A stretch of DNA of 64,000 nucleotides from Bacteroidales bacterium (GCA_016926235.1 JAFGOZ010000239.1:16279-80278), one strand, 5' to 3'. Positions 27,123 to 37,102 are shown, counted from the stretch's first letter. Made by a program: numbers and translations. Notes: a model not told the origin generated them from the sequence alone.

Positions 27123-27933
27123 TTCCCTCTGTTAAAATTTTATCGTAAAATATGGAATATGCATCAACATATGTTTCTTCGGATTGATATTCCAGTAATG
27201 GTTTTTTTGTTTCTTTTAATAGTTTACCGACCTCACTATTGATTTTATCACTACCAATAATTATGCCATCCGACATCATAAACGCAAGATTTGTTAAATT
27301 AGTATATGTAGGATTGCTGATAATGTTAACATCTTTTTCTTCTATACCCTCCATATACAGTTTTTCTTTAAATTTACTGTTAAGGGGAGAGTTGAAATGA
27401 TCATCATATACGGAATACACTATTTTGGAATTCATAAACATCGGGTCTTCATTATATGCTTTTTTTATGTATAATGGGACCAGGCTTGTAAACCACCCAT
27501 GGCAATGAATGATGTCAGGTGCCCATCTGAGTTTTTTAACGGTTTCTATTACCCCTCTTGCAAAGAAAATTGCCCTCTCATCATTATCTTCAAAATATTG
27601 TTCCTTATCATCTTTCAGGATATACTTTCGATGAAAGTAATCTTCGTTATCAATAAAATATACCTGCATACGAGCAGATTGAATGGATGCGACTTTTATG
27701 ATTAGCGGATGGTCGGTATCATCTATAATTAAATTCATACCGGATAACCGGATTACTTCATGCAGTTGGTTACGTCTTTCATTTATGCACCCGTATTTGG
27801 GCATAAATGTCCGTATTTCCCTACCTTTTTCCTGAATACCTTGTGGAAGATTTCTGCTTATTAGCGAGAGATTTGTTTCCGGTAAATAAGGCGTTATTTC
27901 TTGCGATATAAATAATACTTTCGTATTTTCCAT
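27115..27933 (-). CDS. Degenerate glycogen/starch synthase N-domain protein
   Basis: The 272-residue protein matches only the N-terminal Rossmann domain of GT5 glycogen synthases (VLFISQEITPYLPET opening, PDIIHCHGWFTSLVPLY in the middle). The KTGGL substrate loop that follows the opening is replaced by ETNL, and the whole C-terminal catalytic domain (about 200 residues) is missing. A working synthase is therefore unlikely; a binding or regulatory role is possible. It keeps the neighbourhood panC / DUF4270 / glmS. The start is ATG at 27933, one codon after a TTG. Confidence 0.8.
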   Translation of the reverse strand: MENTKVLFISQEITPYLPETNLSLISRNLPQGIQEKGREIRTFMPKYGCINERRNQLHEVIRLSGMNLIIDDTDHPLIIKVASIQSARMQVYFIDNEDYFHRKYILKDDKEQYFEDNDERAIFFARGVIETVKKLRWAPDIIHCHGWFTSLVPLYIKKAYNEDPMFMNSKIVYSVYDDHFNSPLNSKFKEKLYMEGIEEKDVNIISNPTYTNLTNLAFMMSDGIIIGSDKINSEVGKLLKETKKPLLEYQSEETYVDAYSIFYDKILTEGNE

Positions 27934-27961
27934 CAATAATATGATTTTGCCAAAGTATCTG

Positions 27962-27969
27962 CAAAATTA
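27962..27969 (-). promoter_or_regulatory. Candidate -7 element of the glgA-like-DUF4270-glmS unit
   Basis: CAAAATTA on the plus strand reads TAATTTTG on the minus strand, about 28 bases before the start. No -33 match was seen. Confidence 0.35.
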
Positions 27970-28111
27970 CTAAAAATTATTGATATTATTCTATTCTGTT
28001 ATATTCATTAATTTTTTTCTTGTCAATGAATTTATGGGTTACACATGAAAAAGGAAAGGGAAATAAACTTTAAAAATGTTAAATTCTATCCTTAATTATT
28101 GGATTTAAAAT

Positions 28112-28119
28112 TATCTTTG
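28112..28119 (+). promoter_or_regulatory. Candidate -7 element of panC
   Basis: TATCTTTG is an exact TAnnTTTG. It lies only 16 bases before the panC ATG, which would give a very short leader. The -33 TTG is not at the usual distance. Confidence 0.4.
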
Positions 28120-28135
28120 GCGGATATTTTTCTGG

Positions 28136-28981
28136 ATGGAGAGATTTTATCATATATCTGATATTAAGACTTTTATAGCAGACAAGAAAAAGGGTGGAAA
28201 AACTATCGGGTTTGTTCCAACCATGGGTGCTTTGCATAAAGGTCACTTTTCTCTTGTTAAAAAATGCTCTGATGAAAATGATGTTACGATTGTTAGCATT
28301 TTTGTTAATCCCATTCAGTTTAATAATAAAGAAGACCTGAAAAATTACCCCAGAGATTTGGTCAAAGATATAGAAGCATTGAAGAAGTTTAGAGTAGAAG
28401 GTGTATTTATTCCGGATGAAAAGGAAATGTACCCCGAACCTGATAATTCGGTGTTTGACTTTGGAATATTAGATAAGGTAATGGAAGGTAAACACAGGGA
28501 AGGTCATTTTCGTGGGGTAGCAGTAGTAGTGAAAAAACTTTTTGAAATTGTGGAACCTGACAAAGCATATTTTGGGGAAAAAGATTTTCAACAACTTGCT
28601 ATCGTAAAGGAATTAGTAAGACAACTAAACATTCCTGTTGAGGTAACTCCTTGTCCAATAGTGCGAGAAAAAGATGGGCTTGCGATGAGTTCCCGGAATC
28701 AGTTATTATCACCTGATCAGCGGACTAATTCAGCTTATATCTCAAAAGTTTTATCCGACTCTCTGAAGAAAGCATCCTCATTTACCGTTGAGGAATTAAA
28801 ACAATGGGTTATACAACAGATAAATTGTAATACATATCTCAATGTTGAGTATTTTGAGATTGTAAATGATATAAATTTGCAACCTGTTAAAAATTGGAGC
28901 GAACATACGGATATACATGGATGTATAGCTGTAAATGTTGGGAATATCAGGTTGATCGATAATATTAAATATAATTTGTAA
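28136..28981 (+). CDS. panC: Pantothenate synthetase
   Basis: PanC joins pantoate and beta-alanine with ATP in pantothenate (coenzyme A) synthesis. The 281 residues include [14 protein letters not shown] with the HxGH-like nucleotide site, FGEKDFQQL and the MSSRN motif. The adjacent panD provides beta-alanine, so the last two steps are coupled. The ATG start fits the family opening. Confidence 0.95.
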   Translation: MERFYHISDIKTFIADKKKGGKTIGFVPTMGALHKGHFSLVKKCSDENDVTIVSIFVNPIQFNNKEDLKNYPRDLVKDIEALKKFRVEGVFIPDEKEMYPEPDNSVFDFGILDKVMEGKHREGHFRGVAVVVKKLFEIVEPDKAYFGEKDFQQLAIVKELVRQLNIPVEVTPCPIVREKDGLAMSSRNQLLSPDQRTNSAYISKVLSDSLKKASSFTVEELKQWVIQQINCNTYLNVEYFEIVNDINLQPVKNWSEHTDIHGCIAVNVGNIRLIDNIKYNL

Positions 28982-28991
28982 TTTTGCGGCT

Positions 28992-29339
28992 ATGCAAATA
29001 GAAATTGTAAAATCAAAAATTCATCGCGTAACGGTTACCGAATCAAATTTAAATTATGTTGGAAGCATTACCATTGATGAAAATCTTATGGATGCTGCTA
29101 ATCTTATTGAATTTGAGAAGGTTCATGTGCTGGACATAAATAATGGAGAACGACTTGAGACCTATGTAATAAAAGGGGAAAGAGGTTCAGGCAAGATTTG
29201 CATGAATGGTCCGGCAGCACGTCGCATTGCAGTGGGAGATATTGTTATTGTGATATCCTATGCCGGTATGGATTTTGAAAAGGCAAAGACTTTTAAACCG
29301 GCCATAATATTTCCTGATACAGCAACTAATAAACTTTAA
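28992..29339 (+). CDS. panD: Aspartate 1-decarboxylase (pyruvoyl-dependent precursor)
   Basis: PanD makes beta-alanine from aspartate. The 115-residue proenzyme has the self-cleavage site in YVGSITID, where the Ser becomes the pyruvoyl group, and the NGPAARR motif. It starts 10 bases after panC. The length agrees with the family (about 115-130). Confidence 0.95.
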   Translation: MQIEIVKSKIHRVTVTESNLNYVGSITIDENLMDAANLIEFEKVHVLDINNGERLETYVIKGERGSGKICMNGPAARRIAVGDIVIVISYAGMDFEKAKTFKPAIIFPDTATNKL

Positions 29340-29352
29340 AATTTAAGTAACT

Positions 29353-30387
29353 TTGAAAAAGAAGATTATCCAGGCAATTAAGTTTGTAGTATTTTTAGCC
29401 ATAGGTGTTGGGCTTCTTTATTATGCGGCCAAAGGTATTGATCCCAAAAAAGTATGGGAAAACGTTAAAACAGCAAAATACTCATGGATTATTTTGTCCC
29501 TGGTAATTGCAATTGTTTCCCATCTTAGTCGTGCGCAAAGATGGCGGTTGCTTATTGAACCTCTGGGATATAAGCCTTCATTGAAACATACTTTTTATTC
29601 TGTCATGATTGGATATATGGCTAATTATGCATTTCCGAGAATAGGGGAAGTTACCCGTTGCGGAATGCTTAACCGGTCCAATAAAATTCCGTTTGATTCT
29701 TTAGTTGGAACAGTAATAGTTGAAAGGGCTACAGATTTACTTTTTTCAATGCTTTTTTTGGTGATTTTACTGGTTAGTAAATTCAGTTTTTTTGGTAGTT
29801 TTTTTGGTGTACATGTGTTTCAACCCATTGGGAATAAGTTTTCGGAACTATTTCATAATAAGCTGTTTATAGCAATATTTGCCAGTATTTTAGTTTTAAT
29901 TATCATAATGATCTTTGTAATTAAGCATCGATTTAAAGAAAATCCGCTGGTTAATAAGATGAAACAAATATTTAAAGGGGTTGGGTCAGGACTAACAAGT
30001 GTATATAAAATGCGCAGAAGATGGGAATATGTTTTACATAGTTTTCTAATTTGGATATGCTATCTTATGTCATCTTATGTAATATTGTATGCATTTTCTT
30101 TTACATCACATCTAAATTTATTTGATGCAGTGTTCATCTTAGTAGCTGGTTCATTTGGTTTCATAGCACCTGTGCAGGGTGGCGTCGGGGCTTTCCATTT
30201 CATCGTTTCCAGGGCGTTAATGATGTATGGTATTAGTGAAACTGATGCATTCTCCTTTGCCACCATACAGCATGGGACACAATCATTACTGGCAATATTG
30301 CTTGGAGCAGTTTCATTTATTCTAATCTATAAGTCATTAAAAATTAATAAGGCTTCTAAACATCCGACAGTAAATGAGGCAGCTTGA
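29353..30387 (+). CDS. Lysylphosphatidylglycerol synthase TM-region / YbhN family membrane protein
   Basis: The 344-residue polytopic protein has about eight hydrophobic segments and the family marks LSRAQRWRLLIEPLGY, RIGEVTRC and GGVGAFHFIVSRALM. Proteins of this family (UPF0104, like the flippase part of MprF) are thought to act on lipids; no catalytic synthase domain is present. The start is TTG at 29353, directly before KKKIIQ. Its end overlaps the next gene by 14 bases, so the two are probably co-translated. Confidence 0.8.
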   Translation: MKKKIIQAIKFVVFLAIGVGLLYYAAKGIDPKKVWENVKTAKYSWIILSLVIAIVSHLSRAQRWRLLIEPLGYKPSLKHTFYSVMIGYMANYAFPRIGEVTRCGMLNRSNKIPFDSLVGTVIVERATDLLFSMLFLVILLVSKFSFFGSFFGVHVFQPIGNKFSELFHNKLFIAIFASILVLIIIMIFVIKHRFKENPLVNKMKQIFKGVGSGLTSVYKMRRRWEYVLHSFLIWICYLMSSYVILYAFSFTSHLNLFDAVFILVAGSFGFIAPVQGGVGAFHFIVSRALMMYGISETDAFSFATIQHGTQSLLAILLGAVSFILIYKSLKINKASKHPTVNEAA

Positions 30388-30862
30388 AATTATTCAATCC
30401 AAGATTCTTGATTCTGACCAGTTAAAAACTTGGCTGGCATACTGGAATTTCAAAAACTTCAAGATAGTATTTACAAATGGTTGTTTTGATATACTGCATC
30501 TGGGTCATATTGAGTATCTGGCCAAGGCTTCTGATTATGGGGATGTTTTAATCGTTGGATTAAATACGGATAACTCAGTTAAAAAACTTAAAGGGTTGAA
30601 TCGACCTTTATTGGATCAACTATCCAGGGCTACATTACTTGCATCTTTAAGAATGGTTGATGCAGTTGTACTTTTTGATGAAGATACTCCCTTTGAGCTA
30701 ATCCGTTTAGTTCAACCGGATGTTTTGGTTAAAGGGAGTGATTATAAAGCCGAAGAAGTAGTAGGATATGATATAGTTACCGCAAAAGGCGGGGAAGTAA
30801 AAACAGTTAAACTTACTGAAGGGTATTCAACAACGGGTATTATAGACCGTATGCCAAAGTAA
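30374..30862 (+). CDS. rfaE2: RfaE2-type nucleotidyltransferase (heptose-1-phosphate adenylyltransferase-like)
   Basis: This 162-residue nucleotidyltransferase has FTNGCFDILHLGHIEYL with the HxGH motif and the C-terminal GYSTTGIIDRM of the cytidylyltransferase-like family. In RfaE2/HldE the reaction activates D-glycero-D-manno-heptose 1-phosphate with ATP for LPS core synthesis. The kinase half (RfaE1) is not next to it. The substrate is assigned by family only, and no other heptose gene is in the window. Confidence 0.82.
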   Translation: MRQLEIIQSKILDSDQLKTWLAYWNFKNFKIVFTNGCFDILHLGHIEYLAKASDYGDVLIVGLNTDNSVKKLKGLNRPLLDQLSRATLLASLRMVDAVVLFDEDTPFELIRLVQPDVLVKGSDYKAEEVVGYDIVTAKGGEVKTVKLTEGYSTTGIIDRMPK

Positions 30863-30872
30863 TACATTGAAT

Positions 30873-32234
30873 ATGGCGAAAGTCAAAACAGTATTTATTT
30901 GTTCCAACTGCGGTGTACAATCTGCAAAATGGATTGGCAGGTGTCCTTCCTGCAACGAATGGAATACTTATCAGGAAGAGGTTATTAGCAAAACATCTGT
31001 TACAAAACCTTATCAATCTCCTAAAAATTCGGGACCTTTTATTATTTCTGAGATACCAGTGGAAAGTGAGGAACGGCTGGTTACTATGGACAAAGAGCTA
31101 AATCGTGTACTAGGAGGGGGTATTGTAAAAGGTTCGGTAATACTTTTAGGTGGCGAACCAGGTATTGGCAAATCTACGCTTGCACTTCAGTTAGCTCTAA
31201 ACATGAATAATGTAAAGACACTTTATGTTTCAGGTGAGGAAAGTATACAACAAATTAAGTTGCGTGCTGAAAGACTTACTGAAAAAAGTGATGATTGCTA
31301 CGTATACTGTGATAACTCCTTGGAAAATGTATTAAACCAGTGCGAACAGGTTAATCCGGGTATTATATTTATCGATTCGATACAAACCCTTTATTCAGAT
31401 CAGTTTGATGCTACTCAGGGCAGTATTGTACAAGTCCGTGAATGTGCGGCACGACTTAGCCGGTATGCAAAGGAAAATAATATTCCCGTAATTCTCATTG
31501 GGCATATTAATAAAGAAGGAAGTCTTGCCGGACCAAAAGTATTGGAGCATGCAGTTGATGTTGTTTTACAATTTGAGGGAGAGCAAAATTATGTTTTTCG
31601 AGTATTACGCTCGCTTAAAAACCGTTATGGAGCAACTCCGGAGATTGGTATTTATGAAATGCTGCAGTCAGGACTTCAAATTGTCGATAATCCATCTGAA
31701 ATTTTACTTAGTAAGAATGAAGATAATTTAAGTGGTGTTACGGTTGCTTGTATGATCAATGGAATACGTCCATTCTTAATTGAAATGCAGGCGCTGGTTA
31801 GTTCAGCTGTATATGGTACACCACAGCGTTCATGTACAGGATTTGATGTACGTCGTTTAAATATGTTGCTGGCTGTTCTGGAAAAAAGAGCAGGATTTCA
31901 CCTGGTTTCAAAGGACGTGTTTTTAAATGTAGCAGGAGGCATAAAATCTGCAGATCCTGCTGTTGATCTGGCAATTATATGCGCAGTGCTATCATCAAGC
32001 GTTGACAGACCTATTGATAAAACTACCTGCTTTGCTGCGGAAGTAGGCCTTACAGGTGAATTAAGGCCTGTAAATCGTATCGAACATCGAATTGCTGAAG
32101 CAGAAAGATTAGGATTTAAAAAAATATTTATTTCAAAGTACAATATTAATAAAAAGGATTTTTCTAAATTTAGGCTCTCTATAGAAGCTCATAACAGGGT
32201 AGAAGATGTTTTTAAGCTATTATTCAAAAAGTAA
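30873..32234 (+). CDS. radA: DNA repair protein RadA
   Basis: RadA is a RecA-like branch migration helicase in recombination. It has the N-terminal C4 zinc finger (CSNCGVQ, CPSCNEW), Walker A GGEPGIGKSTLALQ, the KNRYG motif (LKNRYGAT, a variant of KNRFG) and a C-terminal Lon-like domain ending near AEAERLGF. The ATG at 30873 gives the usual opening MAKVKTVF; a TTG two codons before is less likely. The stop codon overlaps the start of the next gene by one base. Confidence 0.95.
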   Translation: MAKVKTVFICSNCGVQSAKWIGRCPSCNEWNTYQEEVISKTSVTKPYQSPKNSGPFIISEIPVESEERLVTMDKELNRVLGGGIVKGSVILLGGEPGIGKSTLALQLALNMNNVKTLYVSGEESIQQIKLRAERLTEKSDDCYVYCDNSLENVLNQCEQVNPGIIFIDSIQTLYSDQFDATQGSIVQVRECAARLSRYAKENNIPVILIGHINKEGSLAGPKVLEHAVDVVLQFEGEQNYVFRVLRSLKNRYGATPEIGIYEMLQSGLQIVDNPSEILLSKNEDNLSGVTVACMINGIRPFLIEMQALVSSAVYGTPQRSCTGFDVRRLNMLLAVLEKRAGFHLVSKDVFLNVAGGIKSADPAVDLAIICAVLSSSVDRPIDKTTCFAAEVGLTGELRPVNRIEHRIAEAERLGFKKIFISKYNINKKDFSKFRLSIEAHNRVEDVFKLLFKK

Positions 32235-32683
32235 TGGATGTTGATTACGTAATAAGACCTGAATATCAATCTCCAATGAAGATTTACGATATTGTCCCTC
32301 CGGCTATAGAAACCGGAGATACGTATTTTTTTTATACGGATAGTGGGCTGAGATATGAGGTTAGATTTGGCAAAAGAAAGGATAATTATTTAGGTAATAT
32401 TCTTAATTTTAGCGTATTGGATGACGAATTTGAGGATGAATACTCAGAAACTAATAAGGGTGAAGTATTCAGGGTTATTGCTACTGTTATAGAAATTGTT
32501 AGATTGTACCATGAAAAGCATAACTATTCAAACCATTATGAGTTTTCGGGAGAATATAAGGACATCAAAGATGATGATGAGTCAAGCATACGTACAAAGA
32601 TGTTTTTCAGAACAGCAAAAAAAGTAGTAAGTCCGCACTGGAATATAAAAATGATTGGTAACAAAGTGATTATATCGAAATAA
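32234..32683 (+). CDS. Conserved-looking protein of unknown function coupled to radA
   Basis: The 149-residue protein starts at an ATG that shares its first base with the radA stop (TAATG), a sign of coupled translation. It has no signal peptide or membrane segment. The middle is acidic, with YFFYTDSGLRYEVRFGKRK before and a KMFFRTAKK segment near the end. I do not recognise a family. The coupling suggests that a fixed ratio to RadA may matter, or that it is only packed into the transcript. Confidence 0.7.
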   Translation: MDVDYVIRPEYQSPMKIYDIVPPAIETGDTYFFYTDSGLRYEVRFGKRKDNYLGNILNFSVLDDEFEDEYSETNKGEVFRVIATVIEIVRLYHEKHNYSNHYEFSGEYKDIKDDDESSIRTKMFFRTAKKVVSPHWNIKMIGNKVIISK

Positions 32684-32715
32684 GCTATTAAATAATTACT
32701 TCCCTACAGTAGATT

Positions 32716-34413
32716 GTGAACGAAATACTTAAAATATCTAATCTCACAATTCAGGTTGACACATTTAATAATAAATCTCAAGTACTGGATAATGTTTCCT
32801 TTTCTCTGAACAAGGGAGAGATTGTAGGAATTTTAGGTGAATCGGGTTCGGGAAAATCAATTACAGCTTTATCTATTTTAGGAATTCTGGCAAAAGCTCT
32901 GAAAATAAAAAATGGACAAATCATCTTTAAAGGGAAGGATTTGCTGGAATTTTCAGATAAGAAAATGAATATGGTAAGAGGTAAGGCCATCTCTATGATT
33001 TTTCAGGAACCAATGACTTCGTTAAATCCTGTTTTAAAGTCTGGATTTCAAGTAGGCGAATCTCTGAAGGAAAATAGATCTATTCCAAAAAAAGAGTTAA
33101 AGGTAAGAGTTCTTAAACTTTTTGAAGAAGTAAAACTCCCGGATCCTTTACGTGTTTATAATAGTTATCCACACCAATTGTCCGGCGGGCAGCGTCAGCG
33201 TGTGATGATTGCGATGGCACTGGCGGGAAATCCAGAAATACTCATTGCGGATGAACCCACCACTGCCCTGGATATGACAGTTCAAAAAACGATAATTGAA
33301 TTACTTAAAGAACTGCAGAAAACGTATGGACTCAGCATCCTGTTTATTTCGCATGATATTGCCTTGATATCTGATATTGCTGACAGAATAATAGTGATGC
33401 GAAGAGGTAAAATTGTTGAGATGGGCAATAATAAAGAAATAGTGAATAACCCACAACATGTATATACGCGCGGACTCTTTGCCTGTCGCCCTCCTATAGA
33501 TAAAAAACCACGCAGGCTACTTACCATCCAGGATTTTGAAAAGGATAATAGTATTTCTATAGATGCAGGCAATGAAAATGGAAACAACACTATTATTAAA
33601 AAGATACAAAAGGACATCATTCTAAGAGTAGAAAATTTGCAGGTAGATTTTCTGACGACGAAAATATTTGGTAAGGAAAAAAACAGTAACAGAGCAGTAG
33701 ACGGGGTAAGTTTCGACTTATATAAAGGAGAAACGTTGGGTTTGGTAGGAGAATCAGGTAGTGGAAAGACTACTGTTGGCCGGACGATTATGAATTTGAT
33801 ATCGAATTATCAAGGAGTTATCGAATATAAAGGAAGACTTATCAAGTCTTTAAGTAACTCAGAACAACGTGCCTTGAAAAAAAATATTCAACTGATATTT
33901 CAGGACCCGTATTCTTCATTGAACCCAAAAATTCCGGTTGGCAAAGCTATTATGGAACCAATGGAAGTTCATGGTATTTGGGAAAATTCGAAAATAAGAA
34001 AAGACAAAGTATTTGAATTGCTGGATAAAGTAGGATTATTACCGGAGCATTTTAACCGCTATCCCAACGAATTTTCGGGTGGACAAAGACAGCGAATTGT
34101 TATTGCCCGGGCATTGTCTATGCAACCGGAGGTGATTATTTGCGATGAGTCAGTTTCTGCTTTGGATGTGTCTATTCAGGCGCAGGTTCTTAATTTGCTA
34201 AATGATTTAAAGGAAGAATTGGAATTAACCTATATTTTTGTTAGCCACGATCTGGGTGTTGTCAAATACATGTCTGATCGTATTATGGTACTAAATAAAG
34301 GAATTGTGGAAGAAATAAATACATCCGAAGAGTTGTTTAACAAACCTCAAACTGCATATACTGAAAAACTTATTCAGTCAATTCCCAGGGATCCAAATTT
34401 GTCCCACTATTAA
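32716..34413 (+). CDS. Double ATP-binding protein of a peptide/nickel-type ABC transporter
   Basis: Two complete nucleotide-binding domains are fused in 565 residues, as in YejF/GsiA-like proteins. Walker A motifs are GESGSGKSIT and GESGSGKTTV; signature motifs are LSGGQRQRV and FSGGQRQRI; Walker B motifs are ILIADEPTTALD and VIICDESVSALD. The family drives dipeptide, oligopeptide or related import or export. The matching permeases and binding protein are not in this window. Start is GTG at 32716. The last 14 codons overlap the convergent PBP gene. Confidence 0.88.
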   Translation: MNEILKISNLTIQVDTFNNKSQVLDNVSFSLNKGEIVGILGESGSGKSITALSILGILAKALKIKNGQIIFKGKDLLEFSDKKMNMVRGKAISMIFQEPMTSLNPVLKSGFQVGESLKENRSIPKKELKVRVLKLFEEVKLPDPLRVYNSYPHQLSGGQRQRVMIAMALAGNPEILIADEPTTALDMTVQKTIIELLKELQKTYGLSILFISHDIALISDIADRIIVMRRGKIVEMGNNKEIVNNPQHVYTRGLFACRPPIDKKPRRLLTIQDFEKDNSISIDAGNENGNNTIIKKIQKDIILRVENLQVDFLTTKIFGKEKNSNRAVDGVSFDLYKGETLGLVGESGSGKTTVGRTIMNLISNYQGVIEYKGRLIKSLSNSEQRALKKNIQLIFQDPYSSLNPKIPVGKAIMEPMEVHGIWENSKIRKDKVFELLDKVGLLPEHFNRYPNEFSGGQRQRIVIARALSMQPEVIICDESVSALDVSIQAQVLNLLNDLKEELELTYIFVSHDLGVVKYMSDRIMVLNKGIVEEINTSEELFNKPQTAYTEKLIQSIPRDPNLSHY

Positions 34414-36724
34414 CATTAAGATATCCCCCGCAATCGGTATTCATTTTAAATCCTTCAGGGGCCTCAAAAATCAAATCTTCAGTAATATTCAGGGTTTCAT
34501 CTTTAAATATTCGTTGCATATATAAAGCCCATATCGGGAGTGCCATCTTTCCTCCGGTACCCAGGTTTGTATTGAATCGAATTGAAGGGTCTTCGCCTCC
34601 AACCCAAACACCAGTAACCAGATTGGGTGTGATTCCCAAATACCAGCCATCAGAATAATCTTGTGTCGTTCCGGTCTTACCTCCCATTTGTCCTTTAAAC
34701 ATATATTCACTTCTTAAAGCTGCTCCTGTCCCGCTGTTTACGGTTTCTTTCATCATATCAACCATGAGGTAGGCGGTAGTTTCATTTATGGCTTCTGTTT
34801 TACGTGGTGTAAATTCCTGAAGGGTGTTTCCATTCCTGTCTTCAATACGGGTAACCAGTAATGGTTCTGTATGGATACCCTTATTGGCAAAAGTACTGAA
34901 TGCACCCACAACATCATATATTGAAAAGTCAGAAGTACCATAAATAATAGATGGCACAGCCAATACTTCTCCTTTTACACCCATTTTATGTATCATATTA
35001 ACCACAGCTTCAGGATTAAGCTGTTTTATTAACCAGGCGGCAATATAATTTGCAGAATGTGCTAATCCCCATTTCAGAGTTACATTCTTTCCCACGTATG
35101 ACTCATATCCTGAATTTCTTGGGGTCCAAATAGTATCTCTGTTATCAACCTTAATAATAAAACTGATTGGCACGTTTGGTACTTCCTGGCAGGGAGAATA
35201 ACCTTCCTGCATTGCCAATGTATACATAAATGGTTTTATTACAGAACCAGCTTGCCGTCTTTGTCTGTATACTCCATCATACTTAAAGTATTTGAAGTCG
35301 AGCCCTCCAACATATGCTTTTACATGACCAGTATGGGGATCCATAGACATCATACTTGATCTTAGCAGATATTTATAATACCATATAGAATCCCAAGGGC
35401 TCAAAATGGTGTCGCGGTCACCATCCCATGTAAATATGGTCATTCTTACGGGTTTCTTAAAGGTTGCCATAATGGAATCCTCAGAAACACCTCTTTTTTT
35501 CAATCCCCTGTAGCGGGCAGTATTTTTCATCGACTGGATCATCATTCCTTCGATTTGTTGCTTTGTTACCTTATAAGAATAGGGGCCTTTCCAACTTCCT
35601 TTTTTTTCTTTATAAAATTGCTTCTGCATGTTTTCGCTTAAATGTTCTGTCATAGCTTCCTCAGCATATTTTTGCATTTTGGAGTTAATGGTTGTATATA
35701 TTTTTAACCCGTCTGTATACAAATTATAGGATTCACCATTAGGCTTTTTATTTTTGTTACACCACCCATACAATGGATTAAAATACCATTCAACGGAATC
35801 TTCCTTATATTGTTCATAAGAAAAGTAATTGTCCCGTTCCGGTTTTGGCCTTGTCAAAATAACACGCAAATGTTCTCTGAAATATTTTGCTAAACCAACA
35901 TTATGGTCCTGTATATTAAATTGTAATTCAATGGGTATTTGGGATAATGAATCATATTCATTCTGCGAAATATAATTGTATTTTTTCATCTGGGAAAGAA
36001 CTGTATTTCTGCGGTTAAGCGAACGTTCCGGATTTATTATGGGACTATAACGGGTTGGAGCTTTGAGTAATCCAACCAGTAAAGCTGCTTCCTCAATTTT
36101 CAGGGAATCGGTGGATGTATTAAAAAAGGTCTTGGAAGCAGATTTTAAACCAAATGACTGATGTCCGAAGGCTACAGTATTTAGATACATTGTAATAATT
36201 TCCTGTTTGGTATATTGTTTTTCAAGCTTGGTGGCTGTAACCCACTCCTTAAATTTAATGATTCCCATATGCCATTTTCTCTTCAAGGAGCTGGTAAAAT
36301 ACGTTGTATCCCTTTCAAACAGGTTTTTTGCCAATTGCTGGCTTATTGTACTTCCTCCACCTGCATCATCACCCATAATGATAGTTTTCACTATTACACG
36401 CCCTAAACCTCTTGCATCTACACCTGAGTGTTTATGAAAACGTATGTCTTCGGTAGCTATCAGTGCATTAATGACATTAGGACTAATTTCTTTATAATCA
36501 ACAAAAGATCTGTTTTCAATATAAAATTTTCCTAAAAGATAACCATCTTCCGCATATACTTCAGAAGCAATGTTCTTTTGTGGATTTTCCAGGTCTGTAA
36601 AGTCTGGCATCCAACCCATTTTACCCATTCCGATCAATGAAAAAAGGATGATAACAAATAGAACAGGTATAGAATACAAAATCCAAAAAATCCTAATTTG
36701 CTTACGATATCGTGATTCCTTCAT
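34370..36724 (-). CDS. Penicillin-binding protein 1A (bifunctional glycosyltransferase/transpeptidase)
   Basis: The 784-residue class A PBP has an N-terminal membrane anchor (residues 10-33), a GT51 domain with catalytic Glu92 in ATEDIRFHKHSG and GGGSTISQQLAKNLF, and a transpeptidase domain with SxxK in AGSVIKPF, SxN in AHSANYIA, and KTGTT. It polymerises and crosslinks peptidoglycan in the periplasm. The active-site set is complete. A TAGGTTTG -7 element lies at 36753-36760 on the minus strand. Its end overlaps the ABC gene by 44 bases on the opposite strand. Confidence 0.94.
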   Translation of the reverse strand: MKESRYRKQIRIFWILYSIPVLFVIILFSLIGMGKMGWMPDFTDLENPQKNIASEVYAEDGYLLGKFYIENRSFVDYKEISPNVINALIATEDIRFHKHSGVDARGLGRVIVKTIIMGDDAGGGSTISQQLAKNLFERDTTYFTSSLKRKWHMGIIKFKEWVTATKLEKQYTKQEIITMYLNTVAFGHQSFGLKSASKTFFNTSTDSLKIEEAALLVGLLKAPTRYSPIINPERSLNRRNTVLSQMKKYNYISQNEYDSLSQIPIELQFNIQDHNVGLAKYFREHLRVILTRPKPERDNYFSYEQYKEDSVEWYFNPLYGWCNKNKKPNGESYNLYTDGLKIYTTINSKMQKYAEEAMTEHLSENMQKQFYKEKKGSWKGPYSYKVTKQQIEGMMIQSMKNTARYRGLKKRGVSEDSIMATFKKPVRMTIFTWDGDRDTILSPWDSIWYYKYLLRSSMMSMDPHTGHVKAYVGGLDFKYFKYDGVYRQRRQAGSVIKPFMYTLAMQEGYSPCQEVPNVPISFIIKVDNRDTIWTPRNSGYESYVGKNVTLKWGLAHSANYIAAWLIKQLNPEAVVNMIHKMGVKGEVLAVPSIIYGTSDFSIYDVVGAFSTFANKGIHTEPLLVTRIEDRNGNTLQEFTPRKTEAINETTAYLMVDMMKETVNSGTGAALRSEYMFKGQMGGKTGTTQDYSDGWYLGITPNLVTGVWVGGEDPSIRFNTNLGTGGKMALPIWALYMQRIFKDETLNITEDLIFEAPEGFKMNTDCGGYLNVNSGTNLDPWELTE

Positions 36725-37102
36725 AGTAATTATGAAATAAATATATACTTGACAAACCTACATCTTTTTTTACAATTGAAGTAATTTAAATATTAAAAAT
36801 CCTTCAATTTTGTTAACGGATATTACTTTGCTTACAAAAATGATTTATTTAATCATGCATAATACCTTCTTCATCAAAAGTTTTTATATCCTTTATCATT
36901 TTGCAGTATATTGCCATATCAGTAGTCCAAAACATTTTTTTAGTAATGAATAAAATAAAAACAGCAAACATTAAACGATTAAATCGTAAAATAATTATGA
37001 TTTGTTCATGTTTTATGTTTTACTTTGCGGATTGAATTTTTGAAAAATGTCTGTTATATAATATTTTAATACAGCCATAATTAAAAAAATAGTGCTTGTA
37101 AT
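36725..37102. other. Intergenic region between PBP1A and topA
   Basis: These 378 AT-rich bases separate divergent genes. A -7 element for PBP1A lies at 36753-36760. For topA I find only a promoter-like TTACTTTGC near 37020 with TTTG at 37001, at poor spacing. ACGATT-A-AATCGT near 36975 is a small palindrome. No ORF or RNA gene is seen. Confidence 0.5.
36753..36760 (-). promoter_or_regulatory. Candidate -7 element of the PBP1A gene
   Basis: CAAACCTA on the plus strand reads TAGGTTTG on the minus strand, 29 bases before the start codon. The -33 match is poor. Confidence 0.4.

Noticed and set aside
29348..29355. TAACTTTG as promoter of the YbhN-like gene
   Set aside because: It overlaps the only credible start codon and has no -33 partner; the gene follows panD closely, so it is probably read from upstream.
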